Assembly: GCA_942493375.1 (NCBI GenBank)
Contig: OW818698.1
Coordinates: 5,518,001 to 5,582,000, forward strand
Origin: G942493375 sp942493375
GTDB lineage: Bacteria; Armatimonadota; UBA5829
Reading direction: 5' to 3'
DNA: 64,000 nucleotides
A program made the position numbers and the translations under genes. The notes beneath the pieces are model-generated. The model did no database searches. It was not told the origin of the DNA and was given only the letters and a program-made list of their open reading frames with translations. Positions 8,431 to 17,808 of this stretch are shown here, one piece after another. How positions within the stretch are numbered: position 1 is the first letter of the stretch; each line of letters begins with the position of its first letter.

Positions 8431-8857
8431 GGTTGTGCACAATCTATCAGAACGGTTTGGTCAGAGGCATAAAGGAGTTGCCACCTCAAAATATATCCGA
8501 CAGACCCGTGTTGACGTACCTTGACCATCGTTGTTTCCGGTGCTGAGTATGTTATGCAGGCATGTTGATAGTGAATACATTATGCATACTTGGTTTTAAG
8601 AACATCTCTATTATAATATTGCGTTATTATGACTATGGTTACATATGTAATCAATATACTCGGCTTAATAAGTGTTAAAAATACTTGCGGCACATCACTA
8701 CTAAAGCAATAATTAATATTATACAAATTAATATGGTTGTATCGTTGACACATGAAACATATAGAGATATAATTCCAGAAATGATATTTCCAGGAGTATA
8801 CATTTGTTCCCCACGGCCAAAAACACCGAGGATTGCGATTTGAGGTGATGGTAAGCG

Positions 8858-10051
8858 ATGATCACAAAATACAAGTATCTTCTAATCGTTTCTACAATTA
8901 TAAGTATGCTTTTCCCCGTAGCAGCAACACATTGCAATGGTGAATCATCTCAGTCCTGGGGTGTTAAGGCTGTTTATACTCGTGTAGTGGCGACGAGTGT
9001 ATCGGGTGATTACGATCTTGACTGCGACATTTTCATTCAGGAACTTCCAGGAGGAAAACCCATACGTCTTACAGACTGGGCAAAACATTCATCGTTAGCT
9101 CCATATGTAGGTAATCCGAAATGGTCGCAGGATGGCACACATGTGTTGTTCAGAGCATCGCAAAAGGGTCACAAGGTTGTTATTCCGGAAAACATTTGGC
9201 CGTCGTATCCATGGATACTCGATATTCATACAAAAGAGCTACGGCGTATTGGTCAGACAACAGACAGATGGTATAGGGAAGTGGCGTGGCTGCCTAATCA
9301 GCAGGGAATTGTCGCAAGCATTGTATTAGGAAAGAAGCCGTATTTCGCTTATAACACTGACAGTCAGACTGAAATGTTGATGTCAGGTGGAAAAATGCGC
9401 CTTGTGAAGATCGATAACAAGACAGGAAAAGAGAAAATCATCAAGCATAATTACTATCCCGACAGGTTATTGATCTTACCGTATGGTCAGAAGCAGATAC
9501 TCTATGATTGGGATAGTGATCGGTTTGTTTTACTGGATCTGGATAGCGGTAGACAGCGTATGTTAATGAAATCAATTTCCTATAATTTGATAGCAATTTC
9601 ACCGGATGGCAAGAGATTTGCCTGGTATTATAAAGGAGTTCTGCGAGTATGTAACATTCAGACATGTAAGGTCAAAGTGTTATACAATGCACGGGATGTT
9701 TATGACAGGGGTTATAGGCTGATATGGAGTCCGGATAGCAAATGGATAGTGCTGCGTCATTCAGTTACCGACATCACGAGTATCGACCCTCCGGTAGCCA
9801 GTTCTACTTCATACCTGACACTTGTTGATACATCCAATGGTAAAAACCGGTTGTTGCTGGAAGATTCAATAAAGGTTCCAATTGGCTGGACTAGAGACAG
9901 CAGAAATATTTTGTTGAAGCATACGGAGAAAGCTGATGGTGTTTTCCCCAATGACAGCAAGACAGTAATAACAGCATTTCCAATATCAGCAACAGAAAAA
10001 CCATCGTCTATAGAGATAGTTGGATACCTAGGCGAAATTGCTGTTCAATGA
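8858..10051 (+). CDS. Secreted WD40/TolB-like beta-propeller protein
   Basis: The protein has 397 residues; GAGGTGATGG lies just upstream of the ATG. An N-terminal signal peptide (YLLIVSTIISMLFPVAATHC) leads into repeated blades of the TolB or PD40 kind, such as PKWSQDGTHVLFRAS, IAISPDGKRFAWYY, LIWSPDSKWIVL and IGWTRDSRNILL. Between blades are descriptive turns like VLLDLDSGRQRML. These folds bind proteins or peptides and are not enzymes by themselves. The Cys at the end of the hydrophobic stretch is not in a clear lipobox, so I call it exported rather than a lipoprotein. It may be co-transcribed with the two lipoprotein genes downstream (113-bp gap). Its function is unknown. Confidence 0.75.
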   Translation: MITKYKYLLIVSTIISMLFPVAATHCNGESSQSWGVKAVYTRVVATSVSGDYDLDCDIFIQELPGGKPIRLTDWAKHSSLAPYVGNPKWSQDGTHVLFRASQKGHKVVIPENIWPSYPWILDIHTKELRRIGQTTDRWYREVAWLPNQQGIVASIVLGKKPYFAYNTDSQTEMLMSGGKMRLVKIDNKTGKEKIIKHNYYPDRLLILPYGQKQILYDWDSDRFVLLDLDSGRQRMLMKSISYNLIAISPDGKRFAWYYKGVLRVCNIQTCKVKVLYNARDVYDRGYRLIWSPDSKWIVLRHSVTDITSIDPPVASSTSYLTLVDTSNGKNRLLLEDSIKVPIGWTRDSRNILLKHTEKADGVFPNDSKTVITAFPISATEKPSSIEIVGYLGEIAVQ

Positions 10052-10164
10052 ACCGCTAATCCATGCAACAATTGGCATATTCCGATGCTACCTTATCACA
10101 ACCTACGAGTTCATGGGAACCCGTGGAGCACGTATTTGAGTCCGTAGGACAAGGAAGGTGCGAT

Positions 10165-11049
10165 ATGAAGAGTATGTGTATAATGATGGGGCTAATGCTC
10201 TTGACGGCTGGTTGCGGGAATAGACCTAATGGCGCGGCAGACATTCGTATGGTAGTATGTCAGTCCGGAATTGGATTTCTGCCCATGCCGCCACAGACGC
10301 CACTCCGATGGCCACCGCAGCAGATAACCGCTCAGACGGACATTGCTGCAATCTTAGATGCGGTAGACCATCCTGATGGGAAGGCATTCACTCGATTCGC
10401 TCGGAACACTCGTCTCGCATTCGTAAGGAAGAATGGGCAAGTTGTGATGTATGGCATCGCGCGGGGTGGCCTTATCGGTTGCGACATTGCACCCGACAAG
10501 TCGTCAAAAAAGCTTAGTCCTGCATTAATGGCGGCATTGACACAAGCACAGATTGTCAAGCTCACGCTTGCTTCTCCTATAAAGAGCTTGTCATACCACG
10601 ATGCTGGTGGCGCTACAAAGTCAGCGTCTACAAGGAATCAGGCGCTGCAGGAGCTATTGGGCTATTATAGTCCGATTGTTCTTAAGGGAAATCACCGTTG
10701 CAAGGCAAGTGAAATTCAAAAGCAAGTCAAACGTACTCCTCGTTTCCTTACAGTCAAGCTGGCTAAGCCAGATACCTTTGATGCGATTGTTTGGACTAAG
10801 GAATCTGAGTGGCCACCAAATCTATACGACACCAACTCTCGGCTAGAGAAGATCAGATTCGATACCATCACCATCTTCAGTGAAAGTAACGGCCTTTCCC
10901 GCTTCGTATTTACTGACACTCAAAGTGGCGAGTGTCTATTCACCGATCCGGTGAGATCATTGAAGCTCGTAAAAGAGGCCATAGGCCGAAATCCCCCGGT
11001 CTATGGTCCTGACTTGTTTGAGGAAGTTGTCTCTACGCTGACCAAATAG
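10165..11049 (+). CDS. Predicted lipoprotein, tandem paralogue 1
   Basis: It encodes 294 residues from the ATG at 10165, which follows an AAGGAAGG ribosome site and begins directly with a lipoprotein signal (MGLMLLTAGCGN, lipobox Leu-Thr-Ala-Gly-Cys). An upstream in-frame ATG at 10063 would put 34 hydrophilic residues before the signal and is rejected. The mature part is of unknown family. It is clearly related to the next gene: both share a YSPIVLKGN / YNPLSLRGN motif, then VKLAKP...DAIV / VKVKKP...KAIV, and both end with GPDLF(E/K)EVVS. It probably sits in a membrane facing the periplasm. Confidence 0.75.
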   Translation: MKSMCIMMGLMLLTAGCGNRPNGAADIRMVVCQSGIGFLPMPPQTPLRWPPQQITAQTDIAAILDAVDHPDGKAFTRFARNTRLAFVRKNGQVVMYGIARGGLIGCDIAPDKSSKKLSPALMAALTQAQIVKLTLASPIKSLSYHDAGGATKSASTRNQALQELLGYYSPIVLKGNHRCKASEIQKQVKRTPRFLTVKLAKPDTFDAIVWTKESEWPPNLYDTNSRLEKIRFDTITIFSESNGLSRFVFTDTQSGECLFTDPVRSLKLVKEAIGRNPPVYGPDLFEEVVSTLTK

Positions 11050-11217
11050 TTGCTTCGGTTGTCGAACGAAGTAGAACAGCCGAAGCCAGATTTGAATATG
11101 CGGGAGCGCCGGAAAGATGAAAGCGATCATACCAAATCAAACCTGAGTTCCTGCAGCTAACACAACCTACCGGAATACAAAGGACAATCTCTCAGTCCAT
11201 AACCAGGGTGATGAAGA

Positions 11218-12177
11218 ATGAAATCTAAAAGAGTAGTGACGATAGTCATGTCTATAATCACAATTCTAATGCTTTGCTGTGGATGTAATCGAATTCCAAT
11301 TGCCGGATCTGGCTTGTTAGCGAGTAACGGTGTAGCAAGCCCTGGCCAGGTAAAGTATGTTATCTATCAAAACAGCACTTGGACAACTCCGCAACCTCAA
11401 CTGTTCCCGCTGCTACGTCCTTATAAAATCACTGACGTTACAGCAATTGAAGCGTTCTACAATGCGCTGAACAATCCAAGTGGAGGACTATTACCGATGA
11501 CTGCTTCTAATTCTCGATTAGGGTTCATCACCAAAGATGGACGTGTGGTCATATTCGCAGTTGGCGGCGCTGAAAGCGAAAGTGCTAAAGCAGACCTATC
11601 AGCCCCTTTGAAGCTGGCTTTTGCCACCACTAAGCAACAATATGACACCACAACCGTCCCAGTTGGTCAAGTAGCTAATCTGTCATACATCAGTAAAAGT
11701 GGAAAACCCATCACTTTGACTTCAGGAAACCGTTTCTCAGATGCAGAAAGGATCTGGCATCAATTGCTAAGTACTTACAACCCGCTCAGTCTAAGAGGTA
11801 ATGTACACTTCGCACCACAAGAACTGAAGCGGTTCCTCGCATGGGTTCCAGAGTATGTAGAAGTCAAAGTCAAGAAGCCAGTAGGCTATAAGGCAATAGT
11901 TGTCCCACAAGACCTGGACCCTAAATGGCCTCCAAGAAAAGGAGACAATCGGTCGAATCTGAAAGCATTGGAATATGATACTGTCTATGTAACAAGACTG
12001 CCGGAGACACGAAGCCAGTATGTACGCTTCATATTCTCCTCATCAACTACTGGAGATTGCCTTGCGACAGACGCAGTTGACCCCAGGGCTATAACGGGCT
12101 ACAATGGCAAGTTCGGGAGAGCAACTTTCGGCCCGGACTTATTTAAAGAGGTAGTCTCTGAGATGACGAAACCGTAG
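11218..12177 (+). CDS. Predicted lipoprotein, tandem paralogue 2
   Basis: It encodes 319 residues. The N-terminus is a lipoprotein signal with a hydrophobic core and the lipobox LMLCCGC. The rest has no recognised domain but aligns along its length with the preceding gene, including the NPSGG.../HPDGK region, the SRLGFITKDGRVVIF / TRLAFVRKNGQVVMY segment and the shared C-terminus GPDLFKEVVSEMTK. The two genes are separated by 168 bp and most likely arose by tandem duplication, followed by considerable divergence. The function is unknown. Confidence 0.75.
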   Translation: MKSKRVVTIVMSIITILMLCCGCNRIPIAGSGLLASNGVASPGQVKYVIYQNSTWTTPQPQLFPLLRPYKITDVTAIEAFYNALNNPSGGLLPMTASNSRLGFITKDGRVVIFAVGGAESESAKADLSAPLKLAFATTKQQYDTTTVPVGQVANLSYISKSGKPITLTSGNRFSDAERIWHQLLSTYNPLSLRGNVHFAPQELKRFLAWVPEYVEVKVKKPVGYKAIVVPQDLDPKWPPRKGDNRSNLKALEYDTVYVTRLPETRSQYVRFIFSSSTTGDCLATDAVDPRAITGYNGKFGRATFGPDLFKEVVSEMTKP

Positions 12178-12286
12178 CAAACTATAGGAAAGTCGTGGTA
12201 AAGGAGAAATAAGGACCTATAAATATGGTTCCGTCTTCTTATACTCTCGTCAACAGGCCAATGCTGTTATTCTAACCGACAGGTGG

Positions 12287-12343
12287 CTGCGGGAACTCAC
12301 TAAGTTGCAAGTATGTAAGTAGTGCTAACAAGCGTTCCCGCAG
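12287..12343. terminator. Inverted repeat in a convergent gap, possible terminator
   Basis: The arms CTGCGGGAAC and GTTCCCGCAG are a perfect 10-bp pair separated by 37 bases. They lie between the plus-strand lipoprotein gene and the minus-strand protease gene. The large loop and missing T-tract make this uncertain. Confidence 0.35.
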
Positions 12344-12410
12344 AATATAACAAGTTCAAATGACGTTGAGCTAAAACACCCAACACATTCACATATCGGG
12401 TGATCCAGCT

Positions 12411-12436
12411 CCTGACTCCTGACTCCTGTCTCCTCC
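12411..12436. repeat. Heptanucleotide tandem repeat, TCCTGAC type
   Basis: The units TCCTGAC, TCCTGAC, TCCTGTC and TCCTCCC are in phase just beyond the stop codon of the protease gene. They are the complement of the units in the long array at 41408-41540. Confidence 0.6.
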
Positions 12437-12445
12437 CCCAAAAAC

Positions 12446-14842
12446 CTACCTGCTCACCGCCCTTGCAGCCCTCGCCTTATTTCCTGTTGGAGCCTGCTGA
12501 GCGCCACGGGTCAGGGCTTCCATGGCTGATCCGCAGAGGTCCAGGTCGTCGTTTAGCATCTGGTCTGAAGCGAAGTCTGTCAGGTTTTTCTTCATTGCAT
12601 CCACTGCCAGCTTTGTGTTACTCTGTGCCTGCGGAGCTTCCTGGGTAAAGGATAAGGCATCATAGGCGTTCTGGAGTTTTTCAGCCAATTGATTAGCACG
12701 GGTAGATGCAGTCTGACGGAGTTTTAGCGCATCCTGTATGGATTTGAGCTGCGCTGCCGCTGCGGATTTTGCAGTAGCAGGTAGGGCGGTTTTTAGAGTC
12801 CTGCCTGCAGAAACTTCAGTCAGCCATCCGGAGAATGATGTTTCAAGGTTCCTTGAACCCAGACGATTAGCATTTAATCGGGTTGTGGAGTTGAAGCTTT
12901 TGCTGTCAGCATTCTTTGCCACTCCTCTGAGGATCCTTGATGCTTTCTCAAGGGTTCTCTGGGCCTGTGCATATGATGCCAGTTCAACGCCGACTTCCTT
13001 CATCGCGGTCTGGAATTCTGTTACGTTCTTCAGTTGGTCGCTGGATGTTATCCTCTGTATAGTCTGCGCACTGATCTCGCCTTTTATCGATTTGGTTATC
13101 CGGGTGTTGTCGATCCCGATAGATGGCTTGGGGACCGGGATCAGCTTGCGGTCCCACGGCTGTTTGCCGGAACCGCTTCCTGATGATGAATCATCAGTGG
13201 TGCCAGGATCTACTGTTGTGTCTTCGACCTTTGCTGGAACTTCAACCCGATAGGCAACCGCGCGCATTTCATCACTTACAACAATCCATAGCCAGTCATT
13301 TGTGCCGGTAGCTGGTGTAAGAGGAACAGTGAGGGTTAGAGTCTTCTTTGAATCCACCCACCCGGAACTGCAGACGACCGGAGCAATAACCTGTGAAGCT
13401 GTACCTGCGTTGTCTCTCCATATATACACTGTAACAAAGTTTCGATCCTCCTGGTCCAGTTCAACCAGATCGAGCTTGAGTCCCACATATGAATTGTCCT
13501 GCCGTCCGATGCCTATTCCTGTTTCAAGATATGGAGGACGTTCTAACAGAAGAGGTGAAGCAAGGCATCGGTTCTGGGCGATGGTTTTGATTGCGTGCCT
13601 GTCTGCAGGATATGCCTTGTCATATTCATCCAGGAACGCACTGATCTGGTCGACCGGCCCTACTACGTTGATAGCCTTGGCCACAACAGCACGGATTTTT
13701 GTGCAGTTAACGTCTGCAAGCCTGTCCATCCACTTCTGAGCAGCCTGAAGATCTTTTGGGACATCCTTCCCTCCCACGTTCTTCTTCGCCGGATATCGCA
13801 TCTGCTCTGTGGTATTAGCAGGATCGTAAATGTCTAGAAGCAGTCCTGCCACCTCTCCCTCATACTCATTGTTATCATCCGGAGAGACTGCTGCAGGCAG
13901 GTTAATCGGATTAGTGGAAAAACTGGATGGAGTAGGCTCATACATTCCACCATTTCCATAAGTAGTCAACGGAAGGAACTCAGCGAATCCCTCGGTAAAT
14001 GCTACGAACTGGTTAGTTGCGATTAACGGACTGTGCGTTGTAGGTATATTCAGTCCAAGGGGAGCGCCGACCGCCAGCCTGTTGTGAATGCGATGGCTGG
14101 ATTCATGACGCACCATATCTAAAACATACGAATATGAGGTCAGACCATCCGTAGAGTTATCGAGCTTTGACCAGTCATCAAAACCTGCGTTAAATCCTGG
14201 CTTCCCTGTCAGAGAGCCGTATGTCAGGTTTATATAGTCAGTGAAATGGTTGTAATAGGATGTTACCCCGGCAGCAGCGGCAATGATCTTTGTGCCATTA
14301 AAGGCATTTCTGGGAAAGCCTTTACCAATCAGCTTGTTATAATAATCAAAACCTTCCTGTTCCAGGAGAAACGCGTTGGCGTTTTCAGCAATAGAGCGGC
14401 ACCAGGTATCCTTTACACTGTTGTAAGACCCACCGATCTTGAGATTGATTGTGCAGGTCTGTCCACCGTTGATATCATATGTCGTTTGAGATGCGACATG
14501 GTAGCCCCAGAACGGGAATATCGTGAAGAACATATTCTCATAAATATTCAGAATGTCCTTTGCTTGTGCATAGGCCACTATGTTGATATCGAAGTTGCCG
14601 ATCCAGGGGTCCCGCTGTGTTGCTTTGTAGAAACCGCTGTCATTGGTATACACCTGGGGATTAAAATCCCACCAGTCCCCCTCAACCTCGACCAGCACCT
14701 GTTTTGCAGGCCTGTACCCTCCACGTATCGAATCATAATACTCTACAGTTCCCTGTATTGTTACGTTAGCTGATGCAGGTATGGATGCAAGTCCGGCGAA
14801 TATCAGGACTGACAGGACCATCAGGTGTAATAGACGCAGCAT
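12446..14842 (-). CDS. Secreted gluzincin zinc metalloprotease (peptidase MA-like) with a long helical C-terminus
   Basis: The protein has 798 residues from the ATG at 14842, which has AGGAGG eight bases upstream; a longer in-frame start is rejected. After a signal peptide comes a beta-sandwich-like region (NVTIQGTVEYYD...). The catalytic motif is HESSH (H246, E247, H250), with the probable third zinc ligand in TEGFAEF (E284). This is the HExxH...E-G-(L/F)-A-E pattern of the peptidase MA-like gluzincins. A second beta domain follows around residues 430-540, then a Ser/Gly/Asp linker (DDSSSGSGSG) near residue 555. The last 200 or so residues are Ala/Lys/Gln-rich and predicted helical. Transcription probably starts beyond the family B repeat that lies directly upstream. 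Confidence 0.78.
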   Translation of the reverse strand: MLRLLHLMVLSVLIFAGLASIPASANVTIQGTVEYYDSIRGGYRPAKQVLVEVEGDWWDFNPQVYTNDSGFYKATQRDPWIGNFDINIVAYAQAKDILNIYENMFFTIFPFWGYHVASQTTYDINGGQTCTINLKIGGSYNSVKDTWCRSIAENANAFLLEQEGFDYYNKLIGKGFPRNAFNGTKIIAAAAGVTSYYNHFTDYINLTYGSLTGKPGFNAGFDDWSKLDNSTDGLTSYSYVLDMVRHESSHRIHNRLAVGAPLGLNIPTTHSPLIATNQFVAFTEGFAEFLPLTTYGNGGMYEPTPSSFSTNPINLPAAVSPDDNNEYEGEVAGLLLDIYDPANTTEQMRYPAKKNVGGKDVPKDLQAAQKWMDRLADVNCTKIRAVVAKAINVVGPVDQISAFLDEYDKAYPADRHAIKTIAQNRCLASPLLLERPPYLETGIGIGRQDNSYVGLKLDLVELDQEDRNFVTVYIWRDNAGTASQVIAPVVCSSGWVDSKKTLTLTVPLTPATGTNDWLWIVVSDEMRAVAYRVEVPAKVEDTTVDPGTTDDSSSGSGSGKQPWDRKLIPVPKPSIGIDNTRITKSIKGEISAQTIQRITSSDQLKNVTEFQTAMKEVGVELASYAQAQRTLEKASRILRGVAKNADSKSFNSTTRLNANRLGSRNLETSFSGWLTEVSAGRTLKTALPATAKSAAAAQLKSIQDALKLRQTASTRANQLAEKLQNAYDALSFTQEAPQAQSNTKLAVDAMKKNLTDFASDQMLNDDLDLCGSAMEALTRGAQQAPTGNKARAARAVSR

Positions 14843-14869
14843 TTTAGGCCTCCTGGAATACGTGGTCAT

Positions 14870-14949
14870 TAGCCCGCTTTATTCACCAAGCTTCGCTTTT
14901 GTCCGGTAGTAGGGACAAAAGCTGAGTTAGTCATGAATAATGCGGGCTA
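14870..14949. repeat. Repeat family B, copy 1
   Basis: An 80-bp palindrome that starts TAGCCCGCTTTATTCACCAA and ends CATGAATAATGCGGGCTA. The middle contains CTTTTGTCC...GGGACAAAAG. It lies 28 bp upstream of the protease start codon. Related copies are at 17710, 18113, 25607 and 46383. Confidence 0.8.
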
Positions 14950-15095
14950 GAAAACAGGCACGAATACCATATGGTTACATTTATTGTAGTATAGCATTTA
15001 ATATTTCCCACAAAGACGCAATGAACAAGAAAATATGCTTGTGATAAAAGAAGACAGACGAGGAGATGGCGGTTGATTGCTACTTTATATACTGA

Positions 15096-15126
15096 AAAGT
15101 GAGAGGTGGAGGGCACCTCTCACTTT
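15096..15126 (-). terminator. Rho-independent-like terminator of the beta-helix/HYR gene
   Basis: A perfect 13-bp stem (AAAGTGAGAGGTG paired with CACCTCTCACTTT) with a 5-base loop begins 15 bases after the stop codon of the minus-strand gene. On that strand it ends in a short T-run. It is the clearest intrinsic terminator in the window. Confidence 0.75.
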
Positions 15127-15140
15127 CGGGGGATAGTGTA

Positions 15141-16919
15141 TCAGCGGCGACCGCAGGCTTTGTCTATTGTTATTGTTACGGTGTTGTTGAGGTTACCGTC
15201 ACCCAGGTCGGCTCTTATCTGCCATATTCCGGTTGACATTGCACAGGTGTTCAGGAGGAATATATACTGCTTTGTTATCCTCTCGTAGTAGAACACATTG
15301 TTTTTGATACTACTGGCACAGGTGTTGTTACTCAGCTTTGTAACATAAATCCTGGCAACGGCGTTGGCAATATAACCTCCTTTTGGATTAGGTAACTGGA
15401 ATCTGACTGGTATTATGCTACCTTTTTTGAATGAGCTGCCTTTGGATTTGATAGGACACAGGAATCCTTTAAATGCATATCTTACAGTTACAGTGAACGA
15501 TCTTGCCACAGTGTTACCGCTTGAGTCGGTTGCTGTGCAGTTCACTGTAGTAACTCCCAGTGGGAATTTGGTTCCGGAAACCGTTGAGCATTTTACTGCT
15601 ACGCTGCCGTCAACAGCATCAACAGCAGACACACTGTAAGTCACAACTGCTCCAGCGGTACTGGTTGCAGCTACAACAATGTTAGTTGGCAGAGTCAACA
15701 CCGGTGGGGTTATGTCTGCATTCTCGGTTTCATATGCTCCAATGTCTGCCGTGTTGTTTATAATACGCGAACTGCCATCCATATCCACTATTGCACCATC
15801 AACAAGCATAAAAGGAGGTGCATTAACAACGGAGTTGTCTCCGGCATCGATTCCTGGTGAGTTTGGTTTCAACCGCAGATTACTGTCGTCAATAAATAGC
15901 GGATCTGCATTGATGTTACCATTCCCGGCATAACCGCCCTGCACAATGTTGTTGTTAGTATTTAAAGTGTTCGTCGCATACAGCCCGATCTCACTCCCTG
16001 CATCACCCCATAAAATGCAATTCCTCAGGTCAGCTGTAGATCCACTAAGAAATACAGCTCCACCGGGACTTGTTGTAATACCATCGCCTGCAGCTGTATT
16101 ACGGGTAAATGTACAATTAGCTGCAACGAAATTACTCCCGGACTCACTATAAACACCGCCGCCCCATCCGGCGATATTGTCAGTGAATGTGCAATTGGTC
16201 AGTATAGGTCTGCTGTTCTCCACATAAACTCCCGCCCCCATATCAGCCGTATTGTCGGAGAAGCTGCAGCGGTTAATAGTTGCAGTGCCACCCATCAAGC
16301 ATATTCCACCGCCACTGCTGAATGCTCTGTTAGAGGTGAAGAGGCATTTGTCAATTACGGGACTGCCGTTGTAAATGATTATCCCGCCACCCCATATTGC
16401 CGAGTTATATGTGAATGTGCAGTTGATTATAGTGGGTCTGCCGTAAATCATTATCGCAGCACCATAGTCTGCTGAATTGCCGCTGAATATACAATTACTT
16501 ATCTCGGGATTACCATAAATCAGTGCTCCGGCTCCATTATTCTGGTATCCACCCCTTACGGTGAGACCGTCCAAATGGGAGTTTTGAGTTGTATCCGGTC
16601 CATAAACGAACCCACGACGAGGTGTATCTGCTGTACCTTGGCAGTCGATGATACACTGACCAGGTTTATCCGGATTGCCACGGATTGTGATATCTTTATC
16701 CATTATTTCGATGTCCGAATTACCGGCACCGGTGTAGGTTCCATCGGCAATCCGGATGACATCACCAGATGTAGCAGCATCGACCGCTGCCTGAATAGTA
16801 GTAAATTGTGCTGGCACATTTAGTGTGGTGGCTCCAGCATAATTTGCACACAGTAGTAATATTGGAATGAGTATTAGCCATCCCAGGTAGTGATTGTTTT
16901 TTAGTCTACTTCTTCTCAT
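15141..16919 (-). CDS. Secreted right-handed beta-helix protein with HYR domain
   Basis: The protein has 592 residues from the ATG at 16919, preceded by AAGGAGAGG. A signal peptide (residues about 12-32, ILIPILLLCANYAGA) leads to a parallel beta-helix whose coils repeat patterns like NCTFTYNSAIWGGGI, KCLFTSNRAFSSGGGI and NCTFTDNIAGWGGGV. The helix ends in a choice-of-anchor-like segment (DPLFIDDSNLRLKPNSPGIDAGD), then a HYR/immunoglobulin-like domain (residues about 415-500, TPPVLTLPTNIVV...VNCTATDSSGN). A further beta domain with FKKGSIIPVRFQL follows. Such proteins are cell-surface or extracellular, either adhesive or glycan-binding. No enzyme motif is evident. The strong terminator at 15096 separates it from the protease gene. 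Confidence 0.8.
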   Translation of the reverse strand: MRRSRLKNNHYLGWLILIPILLLCANYAGATTLNVPAQFTTIQAAVDAATSGDVIRIADGTYTGAGNSDIEIMDKDITIRGNPDKPGQCIIDCQGTADTPRRGFVYGPDTTQNSHLDGLTVRGGYQNNGAGALIYGNPEISNCIFSGNSADYGAAIMIYGRPTIINCTFTYNSAIWGGGIIIYNGSPVIDKCLFTSNRAFSSGGGICLMGGTATINRCSFSDNTADMGAGVYVENSRPILTNCTFTDNIAGWGGGVYSESGSNFVAANCTFTRNTAAGDGITTSPGGAVFLSGSTADLRNCILWGDAGSEIGLYATNTLNTNNNIVQGGYAGNGNINADPLFIDDSNLRLKPNSPGIDAGDNSVVNAPPFMLVDGAIVDMDGSSRIINNTADIGAYETENADITPPVLTLPTNIVVAATSTAGAVVTYSVSAVDAVDGSVAVKCSTVSGTKFPLGVTTVNCTATDSSGNTVARSFTVTVRYAFKGFLCPIKSKGSSFKKGSIIPVRFQLPNPKGGYIANAVARIYVTKLSNNTCASSIKNNVFYYERITKQYIFLLNTCAMSTGIWQIRADLGDGNLNNTVTITIDKACGRR

Positions 16920-17269
16920 TGCCACGATTCCTCTCCTTAAAACTCCGCTTTTCCTTTTGTCAGGAAATAGACAGACAACATCTGTAGTGGTTAAGAGACT
17001 ACGCACCAGATACAATTCTGGCATGTATATTTTTCCATTTGAAGTTAGAGATGATACTGGTGTTAATACTAGACTGGAAGTAAATGAGCAGTATGCATGG
17101 TTGTAGAGGACACAATGTGCTATTCATGAATATAGCTGGCTAAGATAGAAATATTGAAAACATGTATAAAAATGAGAATGGTTGATAGATGAATGGAATG
17201 GGCATGATAGTTATAACAAATGATGCTCTATTAATATTAATGGCATCAACCTGTATAGGAGTATATATA
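16920..17269. other. Divergent AT-rich intergenic region
   Basis: This 350-bp gap separates the minus-strand beta-helix gene from the plus-strand YtxH-like gene. It must hold promoters for both. I could not pick out a convincing -35/-10 pair and see no repeat here. Confidence 0.4.
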
Positions 17270-17671
17270 ATGGCAACTCATGATAAACCTGTTGCAACAA
17301 TAGATTCTGAGGAAATTGCTTGCGAAAGAGGTATAGTTCTCTTCGATGCAAGGTTTTGGGCCGGGATTCTGATCGGTTCAGCTGTTGGCGTTAGCGCTGG
17401 CATTTTGCTGGCGCCAAAATCAGGGAAGAAGACCAGGCGGGATATTACAAACAGCGTAAAATCTGTGGCGACAGAAGCACATGATAAGCTGGACGATGTA
17501 AAGGATGACATTTCGGATGGCGTAAGCGCAGTAAAGGTAAAACTCTCTAGAACAGCTCGAGGGGCGAAACACGAATTGGAACGTGTTGTGCAGAAGGGTA
17601 AATCCATCAAAGATAAGGGACATCAGCTGATAGAGGATATTGAAGAGGATATAGGCCGTGCAGGCATATAA
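17270..17671 (+). CDS. YtxH-like membrane-anchored stress protein
   Basis: It encodes 133 residues from the ATG at 17270, which has TAGGAG eight bases upstream; an earlier in-frame ATG at 17189 has no ribosome site and is less likely. The signature is FWAGILIGSAVGVSAGILLAP followed by KSGKKTRRDI, the single Gly/Ala-rich membrane segment and basic anchor of the YtxH family. The C-terminal 75 residues are highly charged and helical (repeated K/D/E pattern), like other YtxH or apolipoprotein-like tails. The family is linked to general stress in Bacillus. It is paired with a GlsB/YeaQ-like gene 137 bp downstream, a combination typical of stress clusters. Confidence 0.8.
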   Translation: MATHDKPVATIDSEEIACERGIVLFDARFWAGILIGSAVGVSAGILLAPKSGKKTRRDITNSVKSVATEAHDKLDDVKDDISDGVSAVKVKLSRTARGAKHELERVVQKGKSIKDKGHQLIEDIEEDIGRAGI

Positions 17672-17709
17672 ACAGGCATAAATTTAATACTGCGAATCAC
17701 TTCGATACT

Positions 17710-17789
17710 TAGCTCGCTTTATTCACCAATCTTAGCTTTTATTCGGCGGTAGGGACAAAAGCAGAGTCAGGCATGAATAATACGGGTTA
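17710..17789. repeat. Repeat family B, copy 2
   Basis: An 80-bp divergent copy (TAGCTCGCTTTATTCACCAA at the left end, CATGAATAATACGGGTTA at the right end). It sits between the YtxH-like and GlsB-like genes, and the next gene starts almost at its right border. Confidence 0.75.
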
Positions 17790-17808
17790 GAGAATGGGGA
17801 TATCTACT

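Larger units (their letters stand above)
8102..8857. other. Repeat-rich gene-free region
   Basis: This 756-bp gap has no credible gene. Its first half holds the 139-bp MITE-like element with a nested family C repeat and a family D fragment, listed separately. From about 8560 on the sequence is AT-rich without clear structure and probably contains the promoter of the beta-propeller gene. Confidence 0.6.

Noticed and set aside
14246..14773. 175-codon plus-strand frame inside the metalloprotease gene
   Set aside because: It is antisense to a well-supported gene with clear catalytic motifs and has no ribosome site.
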